A stretch of 64,000 bases of DNA from assembly GCA_031761405.1 (NCBI GenBank), contig JASEVX010000037.1, forward strand, positions 620,001 to 684,000. The letters are read 5' to 3'. Made by a program: the position numbers and the translations under genes. This document shows positions 22,716 through 36,000 of this stretch, one piece after another. The notes under the pieces are model-generated. The model worked only from the letters and a program-made list of their open reading frames with translations. It was not told the origin of the DNA and did not search any database. The stretch comes from Serripes groenlandicus (Eukaryota > Mollusca > Bivalvia > Cardiida > Cardiidae). The first letter of the stretch is position 1; each line of letters begins with the position of its first letter.

Positions 22716-23564
22716 TAAATAATGAATATTTTGAGTCAGTAAGAATCTTTATCGGGTAATACGGAGGTCTTAATTATAAGAAAATTCTCCTTTAGCGAGA
22801 ACTTTTCTCACTAAGAGAGACTCCTTTTCCGACAATGTTTGTATAAAGCTTACCCATCCTTGGTATAGCAATCAACTGGCGGTTATTTAATGGAAAATGT
22901 GAAACGTATAAGACATCTCCTATATATGAGCGTAGCCGTGCGAAAACCAACTTTTATGCTCTTGGATTCAATCAGGGACGTAGATAAGGGGGATAAGTAA
23001 CTCAATTATATACTAAAATATCACCCGTGTCGACATTTGTAGCAAGTAAAACTCAATAACTATTCAAGATATGAAAATAAAAAATATATTTTCTGGAACT
23101 TCAAACATTCTTCTATTGAAGAAGATAAAAATATTTTAAAATATTACAGGTTTTGATAATATGTTATCCGTATGAAAAATGTCAGTCTATTATTTTTTGG
23201 AAAAAAATAACATAATTCAGAAATCCCAATATCGGTGTCTTTTAAAACAGTCATTGTTCAAAATACAAAGAAATTCCAGTTATTCATTGTATCTCTAACT
23301 TTAGTTGAACTGTTAAGCTTTCAGAATATGTTTTTTTTGTTTATGTGCCAAATGTGACTTCAAAGTTTTATTTGCTACAAAATGTGACGATTTGGACAAT
23401 TTTATTTCTATGTGTGATATTTTAACCAGATAACAGGTGTACAGGTGGAGTTGCCTATCCCTCTTTCACTGATTCAATGCAGACCTTGATCATCCACGCA
23501 AACGCGAAGTCTGATCTGGGTTTACACTGTTCACCAATTAGTAATAAGAGGTATCAAGAACATT

Positions 23565-23634
23565 TGGGTTCCGAATCACGCGATGAGCGGGTTTGCCTTT
23601 TTGGATTTCACCACACAAACGACGCGAATACTGG
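23565..23634 (+). mobile_element. SINE fragment
   Basis: GAATCACGCGATGAGCGGG then TTTCACCACACAAACGACGC and GAATACTGG, a diverged match to the body at 15345-15415; cut by the MITE at 23635. Confidence 0.5.
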
Positions 23635-23866
23635 TTAACCCTTTCCCTCATACGACAATTCTGCAGTAGACGACTTTGAACAACTTTTGTCAAACAAAAT
23701 AAAATCTCTATAATTTAATGGATAACCTATGACTAAAAGTGGAAAGCATTGTGGCAAAAGGAGAAATTGCTCGTTTTGAGCAATTTCTTCTTTTGTCACT
23801 ATGTTTTCAAAAAGCTGTCTGCTGCAGAGGCGTCAGAAAGCGTCTATATATAGGGAAAAGGGTTAA
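23635..23866 (+). repeat. TTAA hairpin MITE, full length
   Basis: TTAA at both ends. It cuts a SINE-like fragment (23565-23634) at its left side. Confidence 0.87.
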
Positions 23867-24219
23867 GTCTCCAATATGCAGACATCGAGCGTGATTAATA
23901 TTTATAATCTGAAAGGTTGTTTCGCAATCGATGTATAATACATAAGTTTAAACTAAGAAGCTTCTGTGAAGCAGTATCTACTTCAGATCCTTAGAATGGA
24001 TACGCACCAGAGTAATGTGTTTCATAGATCTTAATGCGTATTCTGACAAACTATTAGAAGTCTATAGCCCCACTAGATGTTCGCCCCTAATGTAGCTTTA
24101 TTATAAGATCCCGGTACGGAGAATCGGTATGACCCGACAGCGTGAGACGCGGCTCATTTGTCATCACACGCACCCGTTGTTGTGGGTACGCAAAGTCGAC
24201 GTCTGCGGTTACCTAAAAC

Positions 24220-24425
24220 ATACATACAGATAAGATAAGATAAGATAATTGTTTATTAACTTGACCTGTGTGAATTTACATACATGAATAATACATTTTA
24301 TACACATTTTACCACACCCGGCCCATTGGGCCTATAAGTCACCATACAGTATATACATAATATTAACTCATTAAGTCACATGAAATTAGTTATTTACAAA
24401 TATACAATAATTTGATAACAGTGTG
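24220..24425 (-). mobile_element. Possible 3' end of a non-LTR retrotransposon
   Basis: A (GATAA)n run at 24225-24248 borders TTGTTTATTAACTTGACCTG and more AT-rich sequence. Reverse complemented this is a 3' region ending in a (TTATC)n tail, typical for some LINEs. No reverse transcriptase sequence is present. Confidence 0.4.
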
Positions 24426-24675
24426 TGAAATGAGACATCGCACTCAATATGTACATACATTAAGGATGGGAGAGGGGTTTAAAAAGGTGAGATACATCGA
24501 TACTCTCAGCAGCAGACGACTCTCTCTAAAATGAGGGATCAAATTGGAATAGAGTTGAAATCATTGAGACGAAACATGAACAATTTCTCCATTTACCATA
24601 CTGTTTAAAATGGTTGTCTGCTGCAGACGTGATAAACATCCTCTGAGAGTTGGGAAACGAGTAACGTTCCATCAT

Positions 24676-24714
24676 GGTCTTTCAAATAGTATTACTATTA
24701 CTATTTGAAAGACC
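24676..24714. repeat. Hairpin with 16-bp perfect arms
   Basis: GGTCTTTCAAATAGTA, a 7-nt loop, TACTATTTGAAAGACC. Confidence 0.9.
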
Positions 24715-25082
24715 CTGGTTCCATATTCAGAGAGGGTGTCGCCTCCTGGCGGGAAATTTAAAAGGTTTAAACCCGTACCCTGAATACACAAACATATGAT
24801 TGACCGGGAATAGGAAGTGATCTTATGAGAGATAATTATGTCAAGAAAACCGCAAATTGTGTTTGAAGAGAAAACAAATTGATATATCGGGGCTAAACTA
24901 ATTATAACTAAACAGTGAAAACGGATTCAGGCTTAACGAGGTCAGAGGAAAGTTTTAGAATTGTGTGTACTTGTGACTGGTATATTGTATTAGGGGGTGC
25001 CGTGCTGTAGTACACCGCTTTACAAACACTCTCCATTTGTTCTGAAAACAGCTCTGTGTGTGTATATCATGTGCGAGTATCT

Positions 25083-25297
25083 TTAACCCTTTCAGCGCCG
25101 AATTGTTTAAAGTAGACTCTTCCATGTTCAAAACTCGGACGACTCTATTTTCATGTTATAGGATTTTTGGAATATTTTTATAACTCACAGCCAAACAATG
25201 CAGATTTCAGGTGAGACAGCTCGTTACGAGCTGACTCACCTGAATCTGTATTGTTTGCAAAAAGCTCAATATTGCCTTTGGCGTTGAAAGAGTTTAA
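25083..25297 (+). repeat. Second TTAA MITE family, second copy
   Basis: Nearly identical to 17266-17478, so a recent spread. The right edge is TTTAA instead of TTAA. Confidence 0.82.
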
Positions 25298-25681
25298 GAG
25301 AATAAAAAGGTATAATGGTTTTTGTCAAAACAATTAACCGTTCCTCTAATACAGACGCTTTTGAAACCACTGCAGCAGACGACGTTAGAAAATTAGAAAC
25401 AACTCAAAAAATAGTAATTTCTCCTTTTCCCACTATGTTTTTTCTTGAAATTTGTATCACAGATATATACTTTTTTTCTTTTTTCATATGTGGTTGATGA
25501 AATCGGCGTAAAACATAAAAAGTATTTTTCCTCTGATGTTTTTAAATACATCAAGTTAATGGTGGTTAATGAAGATTTGTTATTTAGTTTATCAAGTGCA
25601 GCACTTCTGACATACTATATGCATATATAGATTTATTTCGAATTCACAACACCCTTTGTTTTTTAAAGAAAATAAAGAAAA

Positions 25682-25944
25682 TGAGCCGCTCCACGAGAAA
25701 ACCAACATTGTGGACTCTGCGTAAGATATCGACCCCGATCAGCCTAAGCATGTCGCGCAGCCTAATCCGGGTAGACACTTTTCGACTCCTGTGGATATTC
25801 TGTTTCAAGAATCATTACTCTATACGTCTATCACCCTGATACGGAATGTGTCGGCCCGGATCAGCCTGCGCAGACTGGGCAGGCTGATATGGGTCGATGC
25901 ATTAAGCAGAGTTCATAATGTTGGTTTTCTCGTGGAACGGCTCA
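25682..25944 (+). repeat. GAGCCG MITE, full length
   Basis: TGAGCCGCTCCACGAGAAAA to TCGTGGAACGGCTCA; terminal repeats nearly perfect. Confidence 0.85.
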
Positions 25945-26295
25945 TTAAAAAAAGTAAAGAAATGATATCAAGAAAACGACACAAAAGCAGTTCTGGGCAG
26001 TTCTGGTTTCTAGTATAAGCAATCAACTGCTGCTGGCCACAATCTTTTCAGTTTTATTTAACAATTAAGCTTTCTTTTTTTTCCTTTTTTTTTAAACTCG
26101 TCTTCTGCAAATTCGCTGTATGTGGGAACGGGTTAAACCTTGTCCCACACACAGACGCAGTTTGACGCCTTTCCAGCAGACGACGTTTAAAACTATAGTG
26201 GCAACAGACGAAATATTCAATAATCATACTTTCATTTACGGAGGTCCAGATAAGGAAGGGGGGGGGGTCTTCAGCCCTTTTCCCCAAAATGTCTC

Positions 26296-26455
26296 TTTAT
26301 TATTAAAGCAAACCCTATGGTGTGGGTACTCAAAAGAATCGTATCACTGATACGATTTTTTTTAGTACCCACAACATAGGGTTAGAGTGTCAAATAAAGA
26401 GTTTAGAACATGCAAAACGTCCCTTAACTGGAGCTCTGTATTTATACAGTGATTT
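26296..26455. repeat. Inverted-repeat element (AACCCTATG type)
   Basis: AACCCTATGGTGTGGGTACT then CAAAAGAATCGTATCA / TGATACGATT and AGTACCCACAACATAGGGTT form a long hairpin. Relatives lie at 29560-29735 and 34640-34750; all are followed by GTCAAATAAAG or similar and a GGAGCTCTGTA-like end. Confidence 0.7.
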
Positions 26456-26537
26456 TCAATATTTTTTACTTCAAACATTTCTAAGTCGTCTGCTGCAGAT
26501 GTGTTCCATGGGTTATTTAAATTGCTGTCAAAAATCT

Positions 26538-26751
26538 TTAACCCTTTCCCTCATACGACAATTCTGCAGCAGACGACTTTGAATGTATTTTGTCAAAACA
26601 TAGAAAATCTCCATAATTGAATGGATAACCGATGATTCAACGTGGAAAACATTGTGGCAAAAGGAGAAATTGCACGTTTTGTGCAATTTCTTCTTTTTGT
26701 CACTATGTTTTCAAAAAGCTGTCTGCTGCAGAGGCGTCCGAAAGCGTTTAA
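26538..26751 (+). repeat. TTAA hairpin MITE, right edge shortened
   Basis: Lies about 140 bp upstream of the GLS start codon, so it may fall in the promoter or 5' UTR. The right end lacks the GAGGGAAAGG part. Confidence 0.82.
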
Positions 26752-26888
26752 ACCTAAATTTGTGTTAAACATAATTGAATCAGGGGGATAGCTAGTGTGT
26801 TGTTGAACGAATCAGAAACATTAGAAGTAATCTTTCGTGAAGTTAACTTTCTTTCTGAAATCGAGGAGCAGTGTCATTAACGGATAAA

Positions 26889-27001
26889 ATGGCGGGAACA
26901 GCATCCGGCGAAAAGTTCCGCAGATTGACCCGAATTGGAAGCATCACTCTGGACAAATCACCGCTTCTAGAACTGCAAACCAAATTTACACAAATGAGCA
27001 G
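26889..27001 (+). CDS. GLS: GLS first coding exon (alternative N-terminus possible)
   Basis: The ATG at 26889 has a G at +4. The 113 nt end in phase 2 at AG|GTAAAT. The translation is MAGTASGEKFRRLTRIGSIT and onward; it is weakly conserved, so the start is inferred from position and reading frame. The exon lies outside all recognised repeats. Confidence 0.72.
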
Positions 27002-30000
27002 GTAAATCCGTTTATTATATTTGGATCGGTAAATCGATTGATTGATAAGTGATTTGAGCATTTTTTTTTTTAAATTTCTTCAAACGTCTTATTAATATTA
27101 ATTCGCGTTGGGCGAGGATGGGATTTGTTTAACCCTTTCCCCTCATACGACAATTCTGCAGCAGACGACTTTGAACGTATTTTGTCAAAACATAGAAAAT
27201 CTCCATAATTGAATGGATAACCTATGACTAAAAGTGGAAAACATTGTGGCAAAAGGAGAAATTGCACGTTTTGTGCAATTTCTTCTTTTGTCACTATGTT
27301 TTCAAAAAGCTGTCTGCTGCAGAGGCATCATAAAGCGTCTATATGAGGGAAAGGGTTAAACTCCCTTGAAATGAAAGTACAATAATTGAATCGAGTTGAA
27401 AACATGGTGACAGGGGGGCGAAATTACTCGTTTTGGGCAATTTCTTCGTTTGCCGCCATGTTTTCAAAAGTCGTCTGCTTCAAATGCGTCAGAAGGCGTC
27501 TGCAAGAGGGAAAGGGTTAAACTTTTCCTACATGTAACACATCGGTTGTAGAAGACTAATTTAACAAAACTGTTGGTAACCAAACAATTTAATTCACACG
27601 TCCGGTTTTCTAATTTTACTACACCTTTGCTTGCTGTCACCTATAATGACTAAGACCAAAGAGATCAAACTGAGATCAAACAGTAACTGAGTAAGGGGAT
27701 TATGCTATTATGTTATGTTATGTTATGTTATTTGTGTGTAAAGAATATTACAAAGAGGGTTGCTCTATATTCTGTCATGCATATATGTCATTTTGTTTCG
27801 CCGTTTGTAATGCTAAATTGTATTTTCCTCATGTTTGTGTCCATGTACAAACTGGGAGTATTAAAGAAATTCAATTGGAATTGGGGATTTTGATTACCCT
27901 GGCATTTTTGCCATGGGTATTTTGAATACCCTGTCAATTCTGCCATGGGGATTTAGACTACTAGGGCAATTTTGACCAATGGGGATTTTGATATACACTC
28001 GTTAAAGATATAACGTATTTTAACTTTGCTTAGGTATTTAAGCGCCGATTTTTTCATGATAAACAACAGGCGACTCAATTTATCATGTAATAAGAGTTTT
28101 TGAATAGTTTGATAACTAAAAGGCAAATAATGCTGATTTTAGGCGAGACGGCTCAGCACAGTATAGCAATTTTCGGCAATTATCACCTATCAACTCTATT
28201 GTTACAGCAAACAATACACCCCTGCAACCCCAACCTCAATTTCTATAGGAAAAATTAGCGGTTGGGAAAGTGGGAACACTCCGTATTTAAAGTTTGTTTT
28301 ATGAATTCATTTCAATGTTCAAAGTAACGGTCTTGACTAGATCTCGACCTAAGACGGCAAAGCAACCATGCCGTTAATCCTTTCAAACAATCATATGCTT
28401 TCTGACTGACGACTATGCAGCAGACGATTTTTGAAGAAAAAATGTGATTAAAGGAGAAAAGGCTTATGAGTAATAATTTCTCATTTGGCCACAATGTTTT
28501 CAATTATTTTTCAATTATAATTCTTCATTCATAGAGAGTTGCGTTTTATTTTGTCTATGTGTTTACAAAGTCGTCTGGTGCAGATGTGCTGTATGTGGGA
28601 AAGTGTTTTAAGTATTCGAAAAAATGTTAAACTATCAAAGAACACAAAATAGAAATCGGATCGTTCTATTGTTTACGATACCATGTAGTAAATACTCTTT
28701 TCTTTTTCAGTAAACAGAAAGAAACGCAAACACATTAAAACGATCTTATTTCACATGTATTCTTTGTTTTATATTTTAGGCATATTTCAATAAAATATAA
28801 TCACGAACCGTGAATTCATAAAGAGCAATTTTTCATTTTGCCATATTATTTTCTACACAATGGAAGACGGCGTATCAATCATGATCAGACAGCTAAGGTC
28901 ACTAGCTAAACATGTTACATGATATGAACCGTTCCACGAGAAAACCACCATTATGGACGTTGCGTAATGTATCGACCCAGATCAGCCCGCGCGGTCCGCG
29001 CAGGCTAATCCGAGCCGACACATTCTGTCTCCGGGGGATAGAAGTATAGAGAAATGATTCATGAAACAAAAAATCCACAGGAGTTGAAACGTGTGTGTCC
29101 GGGTTATGTTGTGCGGCATGCTTATGCTGATCCGGGTCGATACTTTACGCAGAGTCCACACTGTTGGTTATCTCGCGGTACGGCTCATATCATCTGCGTA
29201 ATGTATCGACCAGATCAGCCTGCGCTGTCCGCGCAGACTGATCCGGCCGACACATTCCGTCTTAGGGGGAAAGATGTATAGAGTAGTGATTCCTGAAACA
29301 GAAAATCCACAGGAGGCGAAAAGTGTCTATCCGGGTTAGCCTGCGCGGCATGCTTATGCTGATCCGGGTCGATACTTTACGCAGAGTCAACAATGTTGGT
29401 TACCTCGCGGGACGGCTCAATTATCTGTGTGTAAATAATCGAATGTAACGCCTGTTAGCCTGTTAGAGCAATTGAATAGGTATCGTCATCGAAATGAAAA
29501 ATCAAGCATTCACAAAGCACGAACCAGCGCTCCATAATAGGATGAGTATACAGCCCTTCTTCCCACAAAATCTCTCTTATAGTATCCAACCAACCCCTAT
29601 GATGTGTCTTCTTCACAGAATCGTCTTAGTGTGACGAATCTTTTGAGGACCCATAAAGTAGGATAAGAGGGGTCAAATGATGATATTAAAACATGAAAAA
29701 ATACCCCCCATATATGGAGCTCTGTACGACATACACGTATTCTTAAAAACTATTCTTGTATTCTATTACATGTATATGTAATCGGATATATATCTACTGA
29801 CGTTGAATAACAACGCATAACCCTAGATAGAGGCTTAAAAGGGGCCTGTCACAGCTCAAAGAAGAAACTTAATCCCAACATAATGGGCTCGAAATACTAC
29901 AGACGAGTCTTTTCCAACATGTAGACCCTTTTTGACGCCTTTGCAGAAGACGCATTTTAAAAGCTTTGTGGCAAAAAAGACATTTATAGAGCTTCTCCGC

Positions 30001-33000
30001 GTTTTTGCCTTCATAATCTTTCAAAGTGGTCTGCTACAGATGTGTTGTATGTGGAAAAGGTTTAACCCTTTCCCTCATACGACAATTCTGCAGCAGACGA
30101 CTTTGAACATATTTTGTCATAAAATGGAATATCTCTATAATTGAATGGATAAAAGTGGAAAACATTGTGGCAAAAGGAGAAATTGCACGTTTTGGGCAAT
30201 TTCTTCTTTTGTCACTATGTTTTCAAAAGGCCGTTGCTGCAGAGGCGTCAGAAAGCGTCTATATGAATGATATACTACAACGTCGTCTTTTTTTATCTAA
30301 ATAAGTAAGACTATTCTATTGCTTAACTTTTTTTTATTTGTGTGTAAATATGTTCAGGACAAATACATTTTTATGTTAATATATATTTATGCATTGAAGG
30401 AATCGGCTGCTAATTAGTCTCCCTAATGGAGGCCTGCGTCTTATTTCTGAAAACAATTCTTATGCGTGCGTTTGTGCACATTTTATCCTTCGACTTTCTT
30501 AACTTTTTATAGACGAAATTAGCATCCGAGTCTTTATTAGTCGCCGGGCAGAAGCCCGCGACTTCTATTTTTAATAGCTTTTCGGAAATCACATGGGAGG
30601 AGGGATAATTATTGGAAAGAAACACATTAAGATGTTTTGAACATATTACAATTGTGTTTGTTTAAAAACACTAAGTAATGACACATCTAAAATGGAATAA
30701 ACATTTCGATGTTTTAGGTATTTTTAGTTTCATTTTGTTGACTTGCATTTAAGTGTTTTTGTCTTATTTACGAAGACAAATGTGGTCCCTGCTAGACTTG
30801 CAACCAACTGCTATATGTCAATATTGAGATATATTGAAATAAAAATCACGTCAAATTCTACTTTCAATAGTAATGTTAACTTACTGAATGTTATTTTCAT
30901 GTTCAAAAATATGTCTTGATTTGTGAAGAATTCATTTGATAATGTTAACTCGTGTATATCTAAAATATGAACTGTTTCTAACCTAGAACTGTTGATTACG
31001 TCACTACCGAGTACCGCCCGCATAGATGTGTAAATTTTGCACACGCTACTATATACTACTGTACTTACTGTGTGTGCGTTAACCAATGCGCGCACCTGCT
31101 TGCTTTTATGTAAGTCACGTCGAATTCTCCTTTTAATAGATAAGTATCAACATAAACTGGTAACAGAAACAAATAAGATTTTTTTTTGTGAAAATATGTC
31201 TCAAATATAAGCCTGTTTATCGGTCGTGAACGTCGAAACGCTTTTTCCTCAGTTTGTGACCTAGTTTCATATTGCCAAAATGTAAACAAAGCGAAGTAAC
31301 CGGAAGTAACATGTAAACTTAGAAAAGTGACTTACGCAGACAAAAAATGTCGCACGACAAATTGATTTCTTAAACGTCACGATTGAGTGCATGGGTCGAA
31401 TGTAGGAGAAAGAAATATACTATAGAAACGCTTTTTTCTCTCGAATGCAGTGGAATAAAACATGCACTAAAGCTTTGCCTGATTTTTTATTCACTTTCTT
31501 CGATGTCTGACACTCGACTCGATCTTGAAACAAAGGTCAACATTTTGAAAAAATGCTCAAACACCTTATTACAGATAGATAGCTAATATTACACACTTAA
31601 ATGATTAAATATATGTGATATTAAATGTTTATTTGGCTTGAAACAAATTAAGAGAAGAACAAACTCTGATAAACAATAGATTTAGAAATAAAGAAAAACT
31701 GCTCTTTCGCACCTAATTAATTTCATACTTGCCACCTATTAAATAGTAATGGGACTCGCAACTGGCATTTCTCTTGCGCCAAACATATATTGTATGCATC
31801 AACGATTTATATAAACAATTTAGCTGATATGTTGTTTCAAGTGTGGTCTACTTTTTAAACATATGAGGATAAATTTTAACATCTGTGAAATATTTATTAT
31901 AATTATTATTAAAAAGGAGGAAGTTAATGTCTTCAGCAATTTAACCGTTTTCTCAATGTTTTAAGCATTTAAAGGTTTTCATTGTTGCTTCAGACATGGA
32001 AAGGGTTTAATAGCTTTTTATTGCAGGTAGATTTAAATCCCAAAATGTATTAATTTGTTGTGGTTTTATTGACAAATACAAAACATCCAAAATCCTGACC
32101 AAAAGATATCCTGAAATTTGTAGATCTATGTGGAATTTCAAAAATCCTGGAATTAGTCCTTATGAAAACATTATGTGTATGTTTAGACTAATGAAAGTCA
32201 AGAATACATGTGTGTTAAAAAATTAATCAATGCAGTCTTTTCCGGCGACATTGATGCCTTGCATCAACTTTCTCTTGTTGTACCATATATATACATGCTT
32301 GTGATATGTGTCAGATATTGATGTTTTACATACTATACGTATGACAGTCTCTTGTATTTCATTTCATGAAAGGCCATGTGCTTTTTATTTGTAATATTAT
32401 CTTAACAATACATGCAGGGACGTAGATACATGTAAATATATATGATTGTACATGGATGAGACTTAAATAAAATATGAAATCTTGCTGATCAATTTCTCCT
32501 TTAGCTGTACTGTGTTTAAACTCTTTTAACCCTTTCCCTCATACGACAATTCTGCAGCAGACGACTTTGAACATATTTTGTCAAAACATAGAAAATCTCC
32601 ATAATTGAATGGATAACCTATGACAAAAAGTGAAAAATATTGTGGCAAAAGGAGAAATTGCACGTTTTGTGCAATTTCTTCTTTTGTCACTATGTTTTCA
32701 AAAAGCTGTCTGCTGCAAAGGCGTCAGAAAGCGTCTATATGAGGGAAAGGGTTGAATAACTATACTTCAATTGGCGAGATTTTTCCACAATAATTGTGGG
32801 GTAGATGTTTCCAAATTCTTCTGCTGCATATTTGTTGATTGTGAGAAAGGGGCTAACTGGGTACACTGACTATCTTCGAGGATAATAATATCCAAAATGA
32901 AATTAAAAGATGATATTCCTTTTTACGCACACATATTTCTGAAAATTTGTTTTGTTTCTTTTCAGTGACCTCCTCTCTTCCGGGATGGAAGATTTCGAAG

Positions 33001-36000
33001 ATCGACTCTTCGATTTCCTCTCCGATACCCAAGGTCGATTGTCGATCGATAAATTTAAAAAGGTAAGAACATCGGAATGTCTACTCGAATATGCCTGGTC
33101 AGAAATAATTCTAAGAACTATTTTTTGTGTCGCCGACTGCCTCGGCTTCTTCGTATTCCACCCGTCCGTTGAGTCGCAATAGTTCAAACGGTATAGCCGA
33201 GCCTCGGTAGCTCAGTCGGTAGCGACGCGGGCTGTCAATCCAGGGGTTGTGTGTTCGAATCCCGAATTTCCGACGATTGACAAAAGTCAATGCGACATGC
33301 ATCATTCGTCTTCCGCCAATGGGCTAAGTCTATGTGGAAAAGCAGCCAGTTGCTTGGGAAGATTGTTGTGTGGAGTACTGGTGTGAGAAAACCAGGAAAT
33401 GCATGAGTAGGTGAACTGGCTGCCGTGATATAACTGAGAAATTGTTAAAAACGGCGTTAAACCCCAATCAATCAATCAATCAATCAATCAAACGGTACTA
33501 AGCGGTTGCTATGGATTGAAGGGTCGTAAGTTCGAACCACAGTTCGGCTACGCATTCTTGAATATGATTGACAGGTCATTGAATCTGGCGTCCTTCGTCT
33601 TTCCATTTGTGGGTTAAATAGTCTATGTTGAAAGATAGCTCTGTTGCTCTGGGAGACTGTTGTGTTGAGTACCGGGGCGAGAAAGCCAAGAAACACGTGG
33701 TTAGATGAACTGGTACCCGTTATTGACGCCGCGTGGAAGCCTTGGAAGACTGCTGTGTGGAGTACCGGGGCGAGAAAGCCAAGAAACACGTGGTTAGATG
33801 AACTGGTACCAGTTATTGACGCCGCGTGGAAGCCCTGGAAGACTGCTGTGTGGAGTACCGGGGCGAGAAAGCCAAGAAACACGTGGTTAGATGAACTGGT
33901 ACCCGTTATTGACGCCGCGTGGAAGCCCTGGAAGACTGTTGTGTTGAGTACCGGGGCGAGAAAGCCAAGGAACACGTGGTTAGATGAACTGGTACCCGTT
34001 ATATTATTATTGTAATACTGCTATAAACGGCGCATTTGAAATAAGTCCGCTTTTCCGATTCACTTTAGTTTAGCATACTGACATATCTCTCTCTCGTGAC
34101 TCCACTAAACCCTATGTTGTTTTTACTCAAAATAATCATTTCATTGAAACGCTTCTTTTGAGTACTGGTACCCGTTATAGTAGTATTGTAATACTGCTAA
34201 AAACGGCGCATTTGAAATAAGTCCGCTTTTCCGACTCACTTTAGTGTAGCATACTGACATATCTCTCTCTCGTGACTCCACTAAACCCTATGTTGTTTTT
34301 ACTCAAAATAATCATTTCATTGAGACGCTTCTTTTGAGTACTGGTACCCGTTATAGTAGTATTGTAATACTGCTAAAAACGGCGCATTTGAAATAAGTCC
34401 GCTTTTCCGACTCACTTTAGTTTAGCATACTGACATATCTCTCTCTCGTGACTCCACTAAACCCTATGTTGTTTTTACTCAAAATAATCATTTCATTGAG
34501 ACGCTTCTTTTGAGTACTGGTACCCGTTATAGTAGTATTGTAATACTGCTAAAAACGGCGCATTTGAAATAAGTCCGCTTTTCCGACTCACTTTAGTTTA
34601 GCATACTGACATATATCTCTCTCGTGACTCCACTAAACCCTATGTTGTTGGTACTCAAAATAATCGTTTCAACAATTCTTTTGAGTACCCACAACATAGG
34701 GTTTGAGGGTCAAATAAAGTGAGATTGTGAAATACTTTCCTTATCTAGAGCTCTGCTTTAGCGTACTGACATATTTTTAACCCTTTCCCTCATACGATAA
34801 TTTTGCAGCAGACTACTTTGAACGTTTTTTGTCAAATATTGAAAATCTCCATAATTGAATGGATAACCTATGACAAAAAGTGGAAAACATTGTGGCAAAA
34901 GGAGAAATTGCACGTTTTGTGCAATTTCTTCTTTTGTCACTGTTTTCAAAAAGCCGTCTGCTGCAGAGGCGTCAGAAAGCGTCTACATGAGGGAAAGGGT
35001 TAATGCGACACATTTGTTGGTCTGAACATTCTTGTTTTTTTCACGGATTGCTAGTTTGTTGTTAAATCAGTTTCATGGGAATGTAGCTCCTTTTAATTCA
35101 AAACCTTCCACTATCAGTTTCATGGGATGTTAAATGAATACAGTCACAGCTATGCTGCTGATTTCATTTGCAATTCCACTAATTGTCCTAACACTATTTA
35201 TCGACCACGACACACGGACATTCAACTTCGGGATTAAGCTAGCAGATAAGGTCTAGATCGGGTCGTCCTCCATCGACTACTATTCACACTTTCACCCATG
35301 ACTCCACTGGAGAATGGTTATAACGACACAAACTGACTTTACAAGTGCGAAAAGGTATCACCATTAGAATTGTCCGAAGTTCTGTTTTTGTGAATCTTAT
35401 TGAAGTCAGAAAAATACTTCGCGGTACGTATCTTACGACATAGCATAAAAGGTCATCTTTGAATTGACCCTATACATTTTACTATTCTATACAATCGGAA
35501 CACTCGGCAATTATCGATTCTTTATCTCGTTTAAGTATATGGGTTATCTCCCCTGTTGATACATAACGATTTTGTAGGCGACACTTTGATTGGCTGACGA
35601 AACGGTCAATGCAGACGACCGGAAATAGGCAATCAGTCATCAGATTTTAACGATCGTGTGTTACTGCGGCGAAGTTAAGGTTTGGTTTTAACGCGATTTG
35701 GGTGTTTGTGTGACATATTATATCAATGTCGATACGGTGTAACCTCTAACAATGTTAGTACGGTGATGTCGAACTAGTTACTAAACAGATGTCCACTTTG
35801 TCAACATGAACCTAATTCCTTGTTCCAGAATAACAAACATGAACCTAATTCCTTGTTCCAGAATAACCAACAGTAACCTAATTCCTTGCTCCAGAATAAC
35901 CAACATGAACCTAATTCCTTGCTCCAGAATAACCAACATGAACCTAATTCCTTGCTCCAGAATAACCAACATGAACCTAATTCCTTGCTCTAGAATAACC

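Larger units (their letters stand above)
9987..26888. other. Intergenic region between OGG1 and GLS
   Basis: About 17 kb in which I see no coding exon with family similarity on either strand. It holds MITEs, SINE pieces and satellites listed separately. Stretches without any recognised element include 12340-12760, 13000-13730, 17000-17260, 18760-19300, 22720-23560, 23870-24200 and 24720-25080; they are AT-rich and look like degraded non-coding DNA. Confidence 0.7.

Noticed and set aside
24220..24425. Active LINE
   Set aside because: Only a short tail-like region with a (GATAA)n run is present; no reverse transcriptase or endonuclease coding sequence was seen in the window.
33200..33273. tRNA-like gene with A and B boxes (also at 39183-39258 and 39810-39885)
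   Set aside because: Each continues into a SINE body and AATC tail with target duplications; these are tRNA-derived SINE heads, not tRNA genes.
33484..34015. Overlapping frames of 163 and 123 codons on opposite strands
   Set aside because: They are the 93-bp SINE-derived satellite; both strands are open only because of the repeat period.
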